A stretch of DNA of 9,721 nucleotides. It comes from UBA3064 sp016868095 (GTDB taxonomy: Bacteria; Pseudomonadota; Gammaproteobacteria; Burkholderiales; Burkholderiaceae_E). The notes beneath the pieces were generated by a model, which saw only the letters and a program-made list of their open reading frames with translations, was not told the DNA's origin and did no database searches. Position numbers and translations under genes: made by a program. The DNA lies in assembly GCA_041175665.1 (NCBI GenBank), contig JBEDEM010000093.1, positions 1-9,721 of the forward strand. Reading direction: 5' to 3'. This document shows positions 1 through 7,182 of the stretch, in pieces; within the stretch, counting starts at the first letter, position 1, and every line of letters begins with the position of its first letter.

Positions 1-1
1 G

Positions 2-115
2 GGTACGGCGATGGATGTCGCTTACGCAGCTCTTTTTCTAGCTTCTGAAGAGGCTCGTTTTGTGACGGGCGTGGCACTGCCGGTTGACGGTGGGATGCTT
101 GCGCGAATCGGATAA
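2..115 (+). CDS. Short-chain dehydrogenase/reductase, C-terminal end (5' part outside window)
   Basis: The frame opening at base 2 gives 37 residues ending at TAA (113-115). They include the segments YAALFLASEEARFVTG and LPVDGGML. This is the usual C-terminal signature of classical SDR enzymes (FabG-like): a last helix with LASxEARFVTG followed by the strand VDGG that closes the Rossmann domain. SDRs are cytosolic NAD(P)-dependent oxidoreductases acting on alcohols or ketones. The Rossmann nucleotide-binding loop and the Ser-Tyr-Lys active site lie outside the window, so substrate and cofactor preference cannot be judged. The gene converges on the deacetylase gene and need not be in the same regulatory unit. 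Confidence 0.85.
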   Translation, partial: GTAMDVAYAALFLASEEARFVTGVALPVDGGMLARIG

Positions 116-121
116 GCCGTC

Positions 122-136
122 GTGGCGCAACGCCAC
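122..136. other. Small hairpin between convergent genes
   Basis: GTGGCG-CAA-CGCCAC forms a perfect 6-bp GC-rich stem with a 3-base loop, seven bases after the SDR stop codon and downstream of the deacetylase on the other strand. Its position fits a bidirectional transcript end, but no T-run follows on either strand. It is therefore at best a weak or Rho-assisted terminator. Confidence 0.3.
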
Positions 137-156
137 TGAACCCAAGCTCGCTGGGC

Positions 157-200
157 CCAAAGCCTTAATCGTCCAAAGCCTTAGTCGCCCAAAGCGCTTA
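157..200. repeat. 16-bp tandem repeat, about 2.75 copies
   Basis: Units are CCAAAGCCTTAATCGT (157-172), CCAAAGCCTTAGTCGC (173-188) and a partial CCAAAGCGCTTA (189-200). The first two differ at two positions. The repeat spans the last codons and stop codon (181-183) of the minus-strand deacetylase frame, and unit 1 carries a second TAA in another frame. It looks like a local duplication of the gene's 3' end. Confidence 0.75.
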
Positions 201-1202
201 AAAACGCCTTCAGGTTCGACGCCAGTACGGGTCCAAGGTAGCCGCCCTCCTGAACTAGCAAAAGAGGCTTTTGCCACCCCCGCAATCGCTCTCCGAGCGC
301 TGCGAAACCCTCAGGGGAAATCCTCATGCCTTGGAGTGGATCGGAGCGAGCGGCATCAAGGCCCAGGGCCACAACCAGGACATCCGGGGCATAAAGCGCG
401 ATGCGATCTAATGCTCGGTCAATGGCTGCAAGCCAGGGCGAATCGTCAGTGCCCAGCGGCAACGGTATGTTGAAGTTAAAGCCCTCTCCTGCATCTTCGC
501 CGCGCTCCTGCGCATGGCCCCAGAAAAAGGGATAAAAGTCATGAGGATCTGCGTGAACAGAAACCGTAAACACATCCGATCGTCGATAAAAGATCGATTG
601 CGTTTGCCATGATGGACATCAACATCAAGTATGGCAGCCCGCGGGAACAGTTTCAATAATTGTTCTGTTGCAATCGCTGTATTGTTCAAAAAACAAAAAC
701 CACCGGCCATATCGGAAAAAGCATGATGTCCTGGTGGCCTGCAAAGCGCATAGCTCCTTTGATAGGCCCCTGAAGCGAGCGAATGTGCGGCTTCCAGCGC
801 CACCTGAGCCGCTGCAAGCACACCTCGCCAGGTCCCAGGACCCATGGGACATGCCGTGTCTGCTTGATGCCAGCCCGCCCGGCCAACGATGCTCCTCGGG
901 TAGCTGGCGGGCCGTCGTTGTGGATGAATATTGGGAATGACTTCGGCTCCAGCACCTGGCAGTGACTGCCACTGGGACCATGCATGCTGCAAAAAATCAA
1001 GATACTCTGGACTGTGTACGCTCGCAATCGGCCCAAGTCCCCAGTCGTTAGGAACTCGAACCGATAGGCCCAAGTCACGGACAGCATGCTCCAGAATCCG
1101 GGCTCTTTCAGGCTGCTCGGCACTGGGTCGAATTTGTCCTCGTACCAGAAAAAATTGCGGATCGTGCAAACGATGCTCTTCGGCTGCAATAACCTCAAGC
1201 AT
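181..1202 (-). pseudogene. Acetylpolyamine amidohydrolase / histone-deacetylase family protein, frameshifted
   Basis: Zn-dependent deacetylases of this family remove acetyl groups from acetylated polyamines or similar amines in the cytosol. The first frame (ATG 1202) has CRPPGHHA with the His pair at about residues 159-160, GGFCFLNN, then ILDVDVHHG with Asp195 and His197 as predicted zinc ligands. Directly after that Gly, at about 604-605, the frame is lost and runs on for 65 unrelated residues to a stop at 408. The family sequence resumes in another frame: TQSIFYRRSDVFTVSVHADP, FYPFFWGHA, LGLDAARSDP (third zinc ligand) and EGGYL, to the stop at 181. Family members read HHGNGTQ; restoring four bases (GGCAA-TGGC-ACG) gives exactly that and a protein of about 340 residues, the usual length for this subfamily. 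The ATG overlaps the end of the upstream ThDP-enzyme gene by 8 bp, indicating translational coupling. It is either a true pseudogene or a sequencing error. The FYPFFWGHA block favours the polyamine-deacetylase branch over AcuC. Confidence 0.88.
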
Positions 1203-2883
1203 GGTGAGCGCCAGGTAGGCTTGCTAATAAGCTTGTTTTGACTTCAATGCCAAAGGCACGCCTCTCATGAGGAGCCTGCTGCCAACGTGTTAAAACCCGA
1301 TCAAGGCAAGCCTCAAAGTCAGACAAAGTTTCAACCGCTTCCGCGTCGATGCCATAACCTTTCATGAGCGCGACGAAATCCGGGTTGACGAGGGATGTAC
1401 CGCGATGCCGACCGGGATAGTGCCTGTCTTGATGAATCCGAATCGAGGCGTAGGAAGCATTATTGGCAACGATGAAGAGGATGGGAAGCTGACGCTCCGC
1501 TGCAAGCACCATTTCTTGCCCAGACATTTGAAAACAACCATCACCGAGAAGACAAATCACAGGCCGATCAGGCATGCGCATGGCCGCGACCAGTGCAGCG
1601 GGCGTTCCGAAGCCCATGGCACCAACCAGTGGTGCCAACAGTCGCTGAGGCGGCGCAAATCGCCAGTGGCGATAAACGGGCGCTGCAAAAGTTCCAGCGT
1701 CAAGACAAAGCACCCAATCGGGGGCGGCCCGATGCTCGAGTGACTTGATAACTTCGACAAAAGCTAGGCCATCAGCGTAACTGCGCGAATCGGGCCAAGC
1801 GGCCCACTGCTTCCGATGCTCAAGCAAGGCTTGCTGCCATGCCTTTCGTTCACCGGTTTGTATGGCAGCTGGTTCACTGTCAATCAGCTGAGACATGATG
1901 TCGATTGGATCGGCCACGATCGGCCATTGCGCAGCGAAATGCTGGCCCACGACCGCATGGTCGGGGTAAACATGCACCAGTGCTTGTTGAGGCTGCGGCC
2001 ATCTTGGAAATCGATAGCCCTGGGTCGTAATGTCGTCGAGTAAGGTACCAAGTGCGACGATCAAATCGGCCTGATCAAAGCACTCAATCTGCGACTTAGG
2101 ATTAGCCAGACCGAGATCACCAGCATAAAGCGGATGCTTATGAGGAAAAAGATCTTGCTGCCTGAAAGCTAGAACGACCGGACATTGATAGCGTTCTGCA
2201 AATTCAATCAAGACCTCTCGCCCTCGGTCACGATCGAGATAACCACCAGCCACAATGAGCGGTCGCTTGGCATTGCGCAGCATCTCAGCCAAGCGCCTTG
2301 CATCTTCCTGCCTCAATAAGGTTGGCAGTGGCGGACTGGATTGCCAGTAAGGTTGATCGACTTCGGGCTGTTGCATATCTTCAGGAACCACCAACACAAC
2401 AGGGCCTGGTCGACCGCTTGTTGCAATCCTGATTGCCTTCCAGCATGCAGCGGCGAGTTGAGCTGGATCGGTAACTTCCTCAACCCATTTGGCAATGTCG
2501 CCAAACATGACGCGGTAATCGATCTCCTGAAACGCGCGCTTACGCAGATCGGCCTTAGGTATCTGACCAACGATCATGATGAGGGGAATGGCATCTTGTT
2601 CGGCCGTGTGGATGGCAATGGCAGCATGGCTCGCACCAGGACCTCGGCTAACCAAAAGCACACCAGGAATCTGCCGCAAGCGTCCGTCAGCGCAAGCCAT
2701 AAAGCCGGCACCTGCCTCGTGGCGACAGTTCACCACATCGATTTGCGGAAAATCGCTCAGCGCATCAAGCACGCCAAGAAAGCTTTCGCCAGGCACAAGA
2801 TAGACCCGGTCAACACCGTGATCATTGAGCACCTTAAGCAAGGCATGGGCGGCACTGTCGCCAGCCGATTGATCATGATTCAC
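1195..2883 (-). CDS. Thiamine-diphosphate-dependent enzyme, acetolactate synthase (IlvB-like) superfamily
   Basis: This is a cytosolic ThDP enzyme of the IlvB/COG0028 type, which decarboxylates 2-oxo acids or joins them to an acceptor. With the GTG start at 2883 it has 562 residues, normal for the family. The N-terminal PYR domain has LVPGESFLGVLDAL and RHEAGAGFMA, with the ThDP-activating Glu near residue 56. The middle domain (about 190-340) has the typical LIVALGTLLDD segment. The C-terminal PP domain has the Mg/ThDP motif GDGCFQMSGQE (from about 447) ending in NN (about 474-475). I chose GTG 2883 because it lies 4 bases after the argC stop; the frame stays open to a TTG at 2946, but that would overlap argC by 59 bp. 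No strong ribosome-binding site is visible, so coupling to argC is likely. No regulatory subunit gene (ilvN/ilvH) adjoins, so it is probably not the housekeeping acetolactate synthase. The exact substrate is unknown. Confidence 0.88.
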   Translation of the reverse strand: MNHDQSAGDSAAHALLKVLNDHGVDRVYLVPGESFLGVLDALSDFPQIDVVNCRHEAGAGFMACADGRLRQIPGVLLVSRGPGASHAAIAIHTAEQDAIPLIMIVGQIPKADLRKRAFQEIDYRVMFGDIAKWVEEVTDPAQLAAACWKAIRIATSGRPGPVVLVVPEDMQQPEVDQPYWQSSPPLPTLLRQEDARRLAEMLRNAKRPLIVAGGYLDRDRGREVLIEFAERYQCPVVLAFRQQDLFPHKHPLYAGDLGLANPKSQIECFDQADLIVALGTLLDDITTQGYRFPRWPQPQQALVHVYPDHAVVGQHFAAQWPIVADPIDIMSQLIDSEPAAIQTGERKAWQQALLEHRKQWAAWPDSRSYADGLAFVEVIKSLEHRAAPDWVLCLDAGTFAAPVYRHWRFAPPQRLLAPLVGAMGFGTPAALVAAMRMPDRPVICLLGDGCFQMSGQEMVLAAERQLPILFIVANNASYASIRIHQDRHYPGRHRGTSLVNPDFVALMKGYGIDAEAVETLSDFEACLDRVLTRWQQAPHERRAFGIEVKTSLLASLPGAHHA

Positions 2884-2887
2884 GATG

Positions 2888-3829
2888 TCAATGTCCGAGC
2901 ATAATCCTGATGTTTTGAACGGCAGCACGGCTTGCGCCCTTGCCAAGGTTATCGAACCTTGCCACTAACACAGCCTGCCGATTCGACTCGTTACCAAACA
3001 CGCGGATTTCCATGCGATTGCTGTGATTGGTTGAAAGAGCGTCTATCCGAAAGTCTTCAGTGGGGGCAGCAATTTCAATGGCGCCTTCAATGCCCTGTTG
3101 CTCAAGCACGGCCTTGTCATAATGCTTCTTATAAACGCTTTCTAAATCGCTAAGACTTGGTTTACTTGGTAGTTCGTCGAGATGTAACGGTATAGAAACA
3201 AGCATGCCCTGCCTGAAGTTACCGACCGATGGGACAAAAATCGGGGCTCTACTTAGCCCAGCATGCATCATGATTTCCGGCACATGCTTGTGTTTGAGTG
3301 CAAGCCCGTATAATTCAAATAGCGGTGCGCGAGACTGTTCATAGGCCTCAATCATGCTTTTGCCACCACCCGAATAGCCCGATACCGAATAAATCGACAA
3401 GGGAAAATCAGCAGCAAGCATGCCCGACTTGGTAAGTGGCGCAAGCAAGGCAATCGCACCGCTTGCATGGCAGCCCGGATTACTCACTCGCCGAGCGTCA
3501 CGGATGGCAGCTGCACGCGAAGGCTCAATTTCAGCAAATCCAAAAACCCAACCCGGCGCCGTCCTGTGCGCGCTCGAAGCGTCGATGATCCTGGCCTGCT
3601 GGGTTGCTGGCAAGCTCTCGATCATGCGCACCGATTCGCGCGCGGCATCATCGTGTAGGCACAGCACAACCAAGTCAGCTTCGGCCATCAAAGCCTTCTT
3701 AGCGTCGGGATTTTTGCGCTCAGCCGGATCAATTTGCAAGAGCTCAATCTGCGCTTCCTGAGCGAGTAAGTCGCGGATTTGCAAGCCAGTCGTTCCAGCT
3801 TCGCCATCAATGAAGACCTTGTCAGCCAT
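2888..3829 (-). CDS. argC: N-acetyl-gamma-glutamyl-phosphate reductase, type 2
   Basis: AGPR makes N-acetylglutamate 5-semialdehyde from N-acetylglutamyl phosphate with NADPH, the third step of arginine synthesis, in the cytosol. The 313-residue length matches the short type-2 class (type 1 is about 340). The N-terminus has the dinucleotide-binding loop DGEAGTTGLQIRDLL (residues 8-22). The nucleophilic Cys is Cys120 in SNPGCHASGAIALL, SGYSGGGKSMIEAYE (150-164) is the conserved substrate loop, KHKHVPEI (179-186) carries the catalytic His, and DNLGKGASRAAVQN (293-306) is the C-terminal signature. The start at 3829 is preceded by a GGAGA ribosome-binding site. It is the first gene of the run argC-ThDP enzyme-deacetylase and no other arginine gene is nearby. 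It may therefore be a second copy working on another N-acyl phosphate, although every catalytic feature of a real AGPR is present. Confidence 0.93.
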   Translation of the reverse strand: MADKVFIDGEAGTTGLQIRDLLAQEAQIELLQIDPAERKNPDAKKALMAEADLVVLCLHDDAARESVRMIESLPATQQARIIDASSAHRTAPGWVFGFAEIEPSRAAAIRDARRVSNPGCHASGAIALLAPLTKSGMLAADFPLSIYSVSGYSGGGKSMIEAYEQSRAPLFELYGLALKHKHVPEIMMHAGLSRAPIFVPSVGNFRQGMLVSIPLHLDELPSKPSLSDLESVYKKHYDKAVLEQQGIEGAIEIAAPTEDFRIDALSTNHSNRMEIRVFGNESNRQAVLVARFDNLGKGASRAAVQNIRIMLGH

Positions 3830-3833
3830 AAAT

Positions 3834-3838
3834 TCTCC
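3834..3838 (-). promoter_or_regulatory. Ribosome-binding site of argC
   Basis: Read on the minus strand, TTGGAGAATTT precedes the ATG at 3829. GGAGA matches the anti-Shine-Dalgarno sequence at a short, workable spacing and supports this start. Confidence 0.6.
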
Positions 3839-3895
3839 AAAATTCGGGCGCCCAGCTTGGCTCTAGAACGCCTGTGAAGTATTGTGTCTGCGATT

Positions 3896-3915
3896 GAATC
3901 AAGCATGCTTGATTC
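3896..3915. promoter_or_regulatory. Perfect 20-bp palindrome in the argC / Bug-receptor divergent region, likely operator
   Basis: GAATCAAGCATGCTTGATTC is identical to its reverse complement over all 20 bases. It sits in the 132-bp divergent intergenic region, 67 bp from the argC start and 47 bp from the receptor start. Symmetry of this length fits the binding site of a dimeric regulator. Each half contains TTGATT read outward, which could act as a -35 element in either direction, so a bound dimer could block both promoters. No regulator gene lies in the window, so the protein family is unknown. Confidence 0.6.
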
Positions 3916-3936
3916 TCGTTTCGCTAAAACCATAAA
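3909..3936 (+). promoter_or_regulatory. Possible promoter of the Bug-type receptor gene
   Basis: TTGATT (3909-3914, 4 of 6 consensus bases), 16 bases of spacing, then CATAAA (3931-3936, 4 of 6) form a modest sigma-70-like promoter. The -35 lies inside the right half of the palindrome, consistent with repression by a bound protein. This is a weak call based on pattern only. Confidence 0.35.
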
Positions 3937-3947
3937 TTCTGACACGC

Positions 3948-3954
3948 AAGGAGG
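3948..3954 (+). promoter_or_regulatory. Strong ribosome-binding site of the Bug-type receptor
   Basis: AAGGAGG, a near-perfect Shine-Dalgarno sequence, lies 8 bases before ATG 3963. It fixes that start against the later in-frame Met17. Confidence 0.85.
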
Positions 3955-3962
3955 CATTTCAG

Positions 3963-4976
3963 ATGAAAGCAATTCATAAGGGCCGTGAGAGAAGGCAGCA
4001 ATTGGCAAGCATGGTTCGTTACGTCGCGGGCCTGGGCCTGGCTCTCGGTCTTTTATCGCCCTTTGCTGCAAGCGCACAGTCGTATCCAAGCAAGCCCATT
4101 AAGATGATATCGCCCTACACGGCAGGTGGCTTGAGCGATACCGTGGCAAGAGGCTTTGCAGAAAAACTATCCGAAGTGCTCGGTGTAGCGGTTGTGGTCG
4201 AGAATCGGCCTGGCGCTGGAACGACTGTGGCTACAAAATCCGTGATGGCGAGCGCGCCAGACGGGTACACGATTTATTGCGGTACCACCTCACTCGTGAT
4301 CAACCCTGCTCTCCAAGACAACGCGGGTTATGACTGGAAAACAGCGGTCGCACCGGTGTCGTTGATGATGACCACGCCGTTTGTGCTGCATACCAACCTA
4401 AGTATGCCGGTGAAAAGCGCCAGGGAGTTAACCGACCTGATCAAAGCAAACCCCGGCAAGTACTCGTATGGTAGTTCAGGTAATGGTGCGGTTAACCATA
4501 TGGCCGGCGAATTGTGGAAGTCCAAGGCCGGCTTGCAAATGACACACGTCCCCTACAAAGGCGGCATGCCGGCGGCTACCGACATGATTGGCGGCAATAT
4601 TCACATGATGTTTTCAGCGGTGCTTGAAGCCAAGCCGATGATCGACGCGGGAAAGACCAAGGCAATCGCAGTGTCGAGTGCGAAACGCATTGATGTGATG
4701 CCCCAACTGCCCACCCTCGCTGAGTCATTGGGCGTGCCAAGCCTTGTTGCCGAATTCTGGATGGGCCTGTATGTGCCGCCGGCAACACCGCAACCAGTGA
4801 TCGAGAAGTTAGCAGCAAGTATTCAAAAAATTGCTGCTGATCCGGCCTTTAGGGAGCGCTTTGCCAAGCAGGGCGTGACGGTTCGCAGCTCGTCAACCCA
4901 AGAGCTTAAAGACTTCATGGAGCAGGAAGCCCGGCAGTGGACCGACATCATCCGCGCCAACAATATCAAAAGCTAA
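3963..4976 (+). CDS. Bug/TctC-family periplasmic solute-binding receptor
   Basis: This 337-residue protein has the length and blocks of the Bug (TctC) receptor family, which binds carboxylates and similar small molecules in the periplasm for tripartite tricarboxylate transporters. Residues 1-38 form a Sec signal peptide: a basic start (KGRERR), a hydrophobic core VAGLGLALGLLSPFA and a cleavage site AASA|QS. Family blocks follow: YPSKPIKMISPYTAGG (41-56), where strand and loop contact the ligand; VVVENRPGAGTTVA; the segment YSYGSSGNGAVNHMAGE; THVPYKGGMPAATDMIGG; and LPTLAESLGVPS. No TctA or TctB membrane genes are in the window. Orphan receptors of this type are very common in Burkholderiales, and some act in signalling rather than transport. 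The gene is divergent from argC, and its stop is 10 bp from the stop of the acyl-CoA synthetase gene. The ligand is unknown. Confidence 0.92.
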   Translation: MKAIHKGRERRQQLASMVRYVAGLGLALGLLSPFAASAQSYPSKPIKMISPYTAGGLSDTVARGFAEKLSEVLGVAVVVENRPGAGTTVATKSVMASAPDGYTIYCGTTSLVINPALQDNAGYDWKTAVAPVSLMMTTPFVLHTNLSMPVKSARELTDLIKANPGKYSYGSSGNGAVNHMAGELWKSKAGLQMTHVPYKGGMPAATDMIGGNIHMMFSAVLEAKPMIDAGKTKAIAVSSAKRIDVMPQLPTLAESLGVPSLVAEFWMGLYVPPATPQPVIEKLAASIQKIAADPAFRERFAKQGVTVRSSSTQELKDFMEQEARQWTDIIRANNIKS

Positions 4977-4986
4977 AACGATGTGC

Positions 4987-7182
4987 TCACTGGGTCCAAA
5001 TTAAGCCGTCAACGGCAACACAGCCCTCGCCCTCAGCCCCAAGCATCAAGGGGTTGAGATCGAGGGTTAAGATCTGCTGACCCGCAAAGCTTTGGTCCAT
5101 AGCCGCAGCGACAGCTTGGATTTGCTTGACCCAAGCACTGATATCAAGCGCAGGTTCGCCTCGCACGCCACGCAGCAATGGACCGATTCTTAACTGGCCC
5201 AACTTTGTTCGAATGTTGGCCTCATCAAAGGGTGCTAGCAGGACCACGGTATCGGGCATGGCCTCCACGTAAAGGCCCCCATCGCCAGCAATGATGACGG
5301 TTCCAAAAACCGGATCACGTCTTGCGCCAATCATCACCTCACGGCGAGCCTTGATTTGCTTGGCAAGTAAAACGCCATCTAAGCTGAGTCCTGCTTTGTC
5401 AGCGTTATGAATAATGTCTGCGTACGCAGCCTTAACTGCCTCGGCCGTGTGCACATGGAGTCTTACCAAGCCAAGCTCGGATTTGTGTTGAACCTCAGCA
5501 CTGCAAGCTTTGAGCACGAGCTTCAAGTCTGGCGTTTGCGAGGTGAATCGCTCAAAGCACTCGAGCGCTTGCTCCAAACTTTGTACCACGACATGATCAA
5601 CCACGCTAATTCCGGCTGAGCTTAACAATGACAGAGAGTCTGCTTCATTGAGGCAGGATGGTGCGGGCAAGTGCTTATCTGCCGTACTTGCACCCTGGCT
5701 CTTGGCCTCAGCCTGCCAGGCTAAGGCATGCTGTCTGGCTTGTACGGCTGGCATTTGGCTATTGCGTTGATCGATCAGGGACTGATGCGCCATTAATTGG
5801 GATAATGCGTTGACCGCTTGCAACTCCGTATCAAACACGGGTAAGTCCTGAGCACGAAAATAGGCGGCAACACTTGCCTGGGGCGCCGCGATCGCAAGAG
5901 GTTTAGCAGTTGACTTGCAAAGCTGTGCGGAGTCGGCTGCCATCGACGCGATGTCATAGCCTTCACCAGCGACCGGCAAGCCAATGACGAAGCCATCGGC
6001 AGCAGGGTCTCTGGCAATCACTGGCAAGATATCGCCAAACAAATTTGGATTCGATAAGAGCGCAGCCGTAATATCGATAGGGTTGGTAATCGTTGCAAAT
6101 TTTGGAAGAATCCCACCCAACGCTTCAAGCGTATGCGATGCAAGGCTTGCCATACCCATGCCGCGCTGACTCGCCGCATCGGCAGCCTGTACACAAGCAG
6201 CACCCGAGTTACTGATGGCAACCAACTGCTTGCCTTTCGGCCGCCAACCTCGTAAATAGACCTCAACAGCTGCAACAAGCTCAACCATGTCGTTAGCGCG
6301 CCAAATCCCTTGGGCTTCGAGGAATGCGTCGACGACCCGATCTTCGTTGGCAAGCGCCCCCGTGTGCGAACTCGCTGCGCGTTGCCCCTCTGGCGTTCGC
6401 CCAGCTTTTAGAGCGATCATGTATATCCCCTGCTCGCGTGCGACAGCCGCAGCCTCTGCCAGATGCCAGGGATCGGGTATACCTTCTAGATAAAGTAACA
6501 TCACTTTGAGTTCTGAGTCACGCGCAATAGCTGCTGCCATTTCGCATACCGTAACGTCTGCATCATTTCCTGTAGCAATCGAGTAGCGTACGCCGATGCC
6601 ACGTTGCCTGAGCAATCCATAAGGCACTACGCTCATCGCACCGGACTGACTGACCACAGCAACGGGACCGTCCTTGGGTGCCGCCTCAATAAACATGGTT
6701 GAAAAGCTTGCCACCATGCCATTGCTGAAATTCGCCATGCCCTGTGTATTGGGCCCGATGATTCGCATGCCAGCCTCTGCAGCGATAGCGAGCATACGCT
6801 GCTGTCTTTCCTTTCCGGCATCATCGGTCTCACCGAATCCTGAGCTCATCACAATCGTGTTTCGTACACCCGCCTTCGCGCAACGACGGACCGAATCAAT
6901 AGCAAGCTCACCGGGCAAGGCAACGATGGCCAAATCAGGTGTGCGATCGATCGCCTCAATCGATGGCGCAGTTCGATAAGCTTGAATTTCAGAACGATCT
7001 GCGTGGATCGGCGTCACAATGCCGGAAAAACCGCATTGTCTGAAGAACTTGAGCGGTCTTCCCCCAATCTTGTTCGGATTCTCCGAGGCACCGAACATAA
7101 CAATCGAGCGCGGGTTAAAAGCTGCAAGCAAAGACGCGCGGCGGTCGTCGACAGCAGATTCAAGGGATGACTTCAAGCTCAT
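4987..7182 (-). CDS. ADP-forming acyl-CoA synthetase (acetate-CoA ligase / Pat-like fusion without the acetyltransferase domain)
   Basis: This cytosolic enzyme would link an organic acid to CoA with ATP, releasing ADP and phosphate. The 731-residue protein has the alpha and beta parts fused. A CoA-binding Rossmann domain (about 20-150) has FNPRSIVMFGASENPNKIGG and IIGPNTQGM. A succinyl-CoA-ligase-like domain carries AVVSQSGAM and SSHTGALA, where His273 is the predicted phosphorylated residue. A second flavodoxin-like domain has ATITNPIDIT, and a C-terminal ATP-grasp part (about 510-731) has EVQHKSELGLVRL, EVMIGARRDPVFGTVIIAG and LDLNPLML. There is no GNAT domain as found in Pat/PatZ protein acetyltransferases, so a metabolic role is more likely. 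The ATG at 7182 is preceded by CGGAG at a spacing of 10. It is divergent from the LIV-type transporter genes, which suggests it activates an imported acid, perhaps a branched-chain, aromatic or dicarboxylic acid. The substrate cannot be read from sequence. Confidence 0.92.
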   Translation of the reverse strand: MSLKSSLESAVDDRRASLLAAFNPRSIVMFGASENPNKIGGRPLKFFRQCGFSGIVTPIHADRSEIQAYRTAPSIEAIDRTPDLAIVALPGELAIDSVRRCAKAGVRNTIVMSSGFGETDDAGKERQQRMLAIAAEAGMRIIGPNTQGMANFSNGMVASFSTMFIEAAPKDGPVAVVSQSGAMSVVPYGLLRQRGIGVRYSIATGNDADVTVCEMAAAIARDSELKVMLLYLEGIPDPWHLAEAAAVAREQGIYMIALKAGRTPEGQRAASSHTGALANEDRVVDAFLEAQGIWRANDMVELVAAVEVYLRGWRPKGKQLVAISNSGAACVQAADAASQRGMGMASLASHTLEALGGILPKFATITNPIDITAALLSNPNLFGDILPVIARDPAADGFVIGLPVAGEGYDIASMAADSAQLCKSTAKPLAIAAPQASVAAYFRAQDLPVFDTELQAVNALSQLMAHQSLIDQRNSQMPAVQARQHALAWQAEAKSQGASTADKHLPAPSCLNEADSLSLLSSAGISVVDHVVVQSLEQALECFERFTSQTPDLKLVLKACSAEVQHKSELGLVRLHVHTAEAVKAAYADIIHNADKAGLSLDGVLLAKQIKARREVMIGARRDPVFGTVIIAGDGGLYVEAMPDTVVLLAPFDEANIRTKLGQLRIGPLLRGVRGEPALDISAWVKQIQAVAAAMDQSFAGQQILTLDLNPLMLGAEGEGCVAVDGLIWTQ

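Noticed and set aside
84..473. A 129-codon plus-strand open frame after the SDR
   Set aside because: It overlaps the SDR end and runs antisense to the conserved C-terminal half of the deacetylase; the translation has no protein-like pattern.
408..605. The continuation of the deacetylase first frame to its stop at 408 as a genuine alternative C-terminus
   Set aside because: Its 65 residues match nothing in the family, while the shifted frame over the same bases holds the conserved FYPFFWGHA and HADP motifs.
181..1202. Acetoin-utilisation AcuC as the identity of the deacetylase
   Set aside because: The FYPFFWGHA segment, length near 340 and position of the zinc ligands fit the acetylpolyamine amidohydrolase branch better, and no other acetoin genes are present.
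1195..2883. Housekeeping acetolactate synthase (ilvB/ilvI)
   Set aside because: No small-subunit gene or ilvC follows, and the partners are a deacetylase and argC.
2341..2904. A 187-codon plus-strand open frame opposite the ThDP enzyme gene
   Set aside because: It lies entirely against a gene with clear conserved motifs, has no recognisable domain, and has low-complexity composition typical of an antisense frame.
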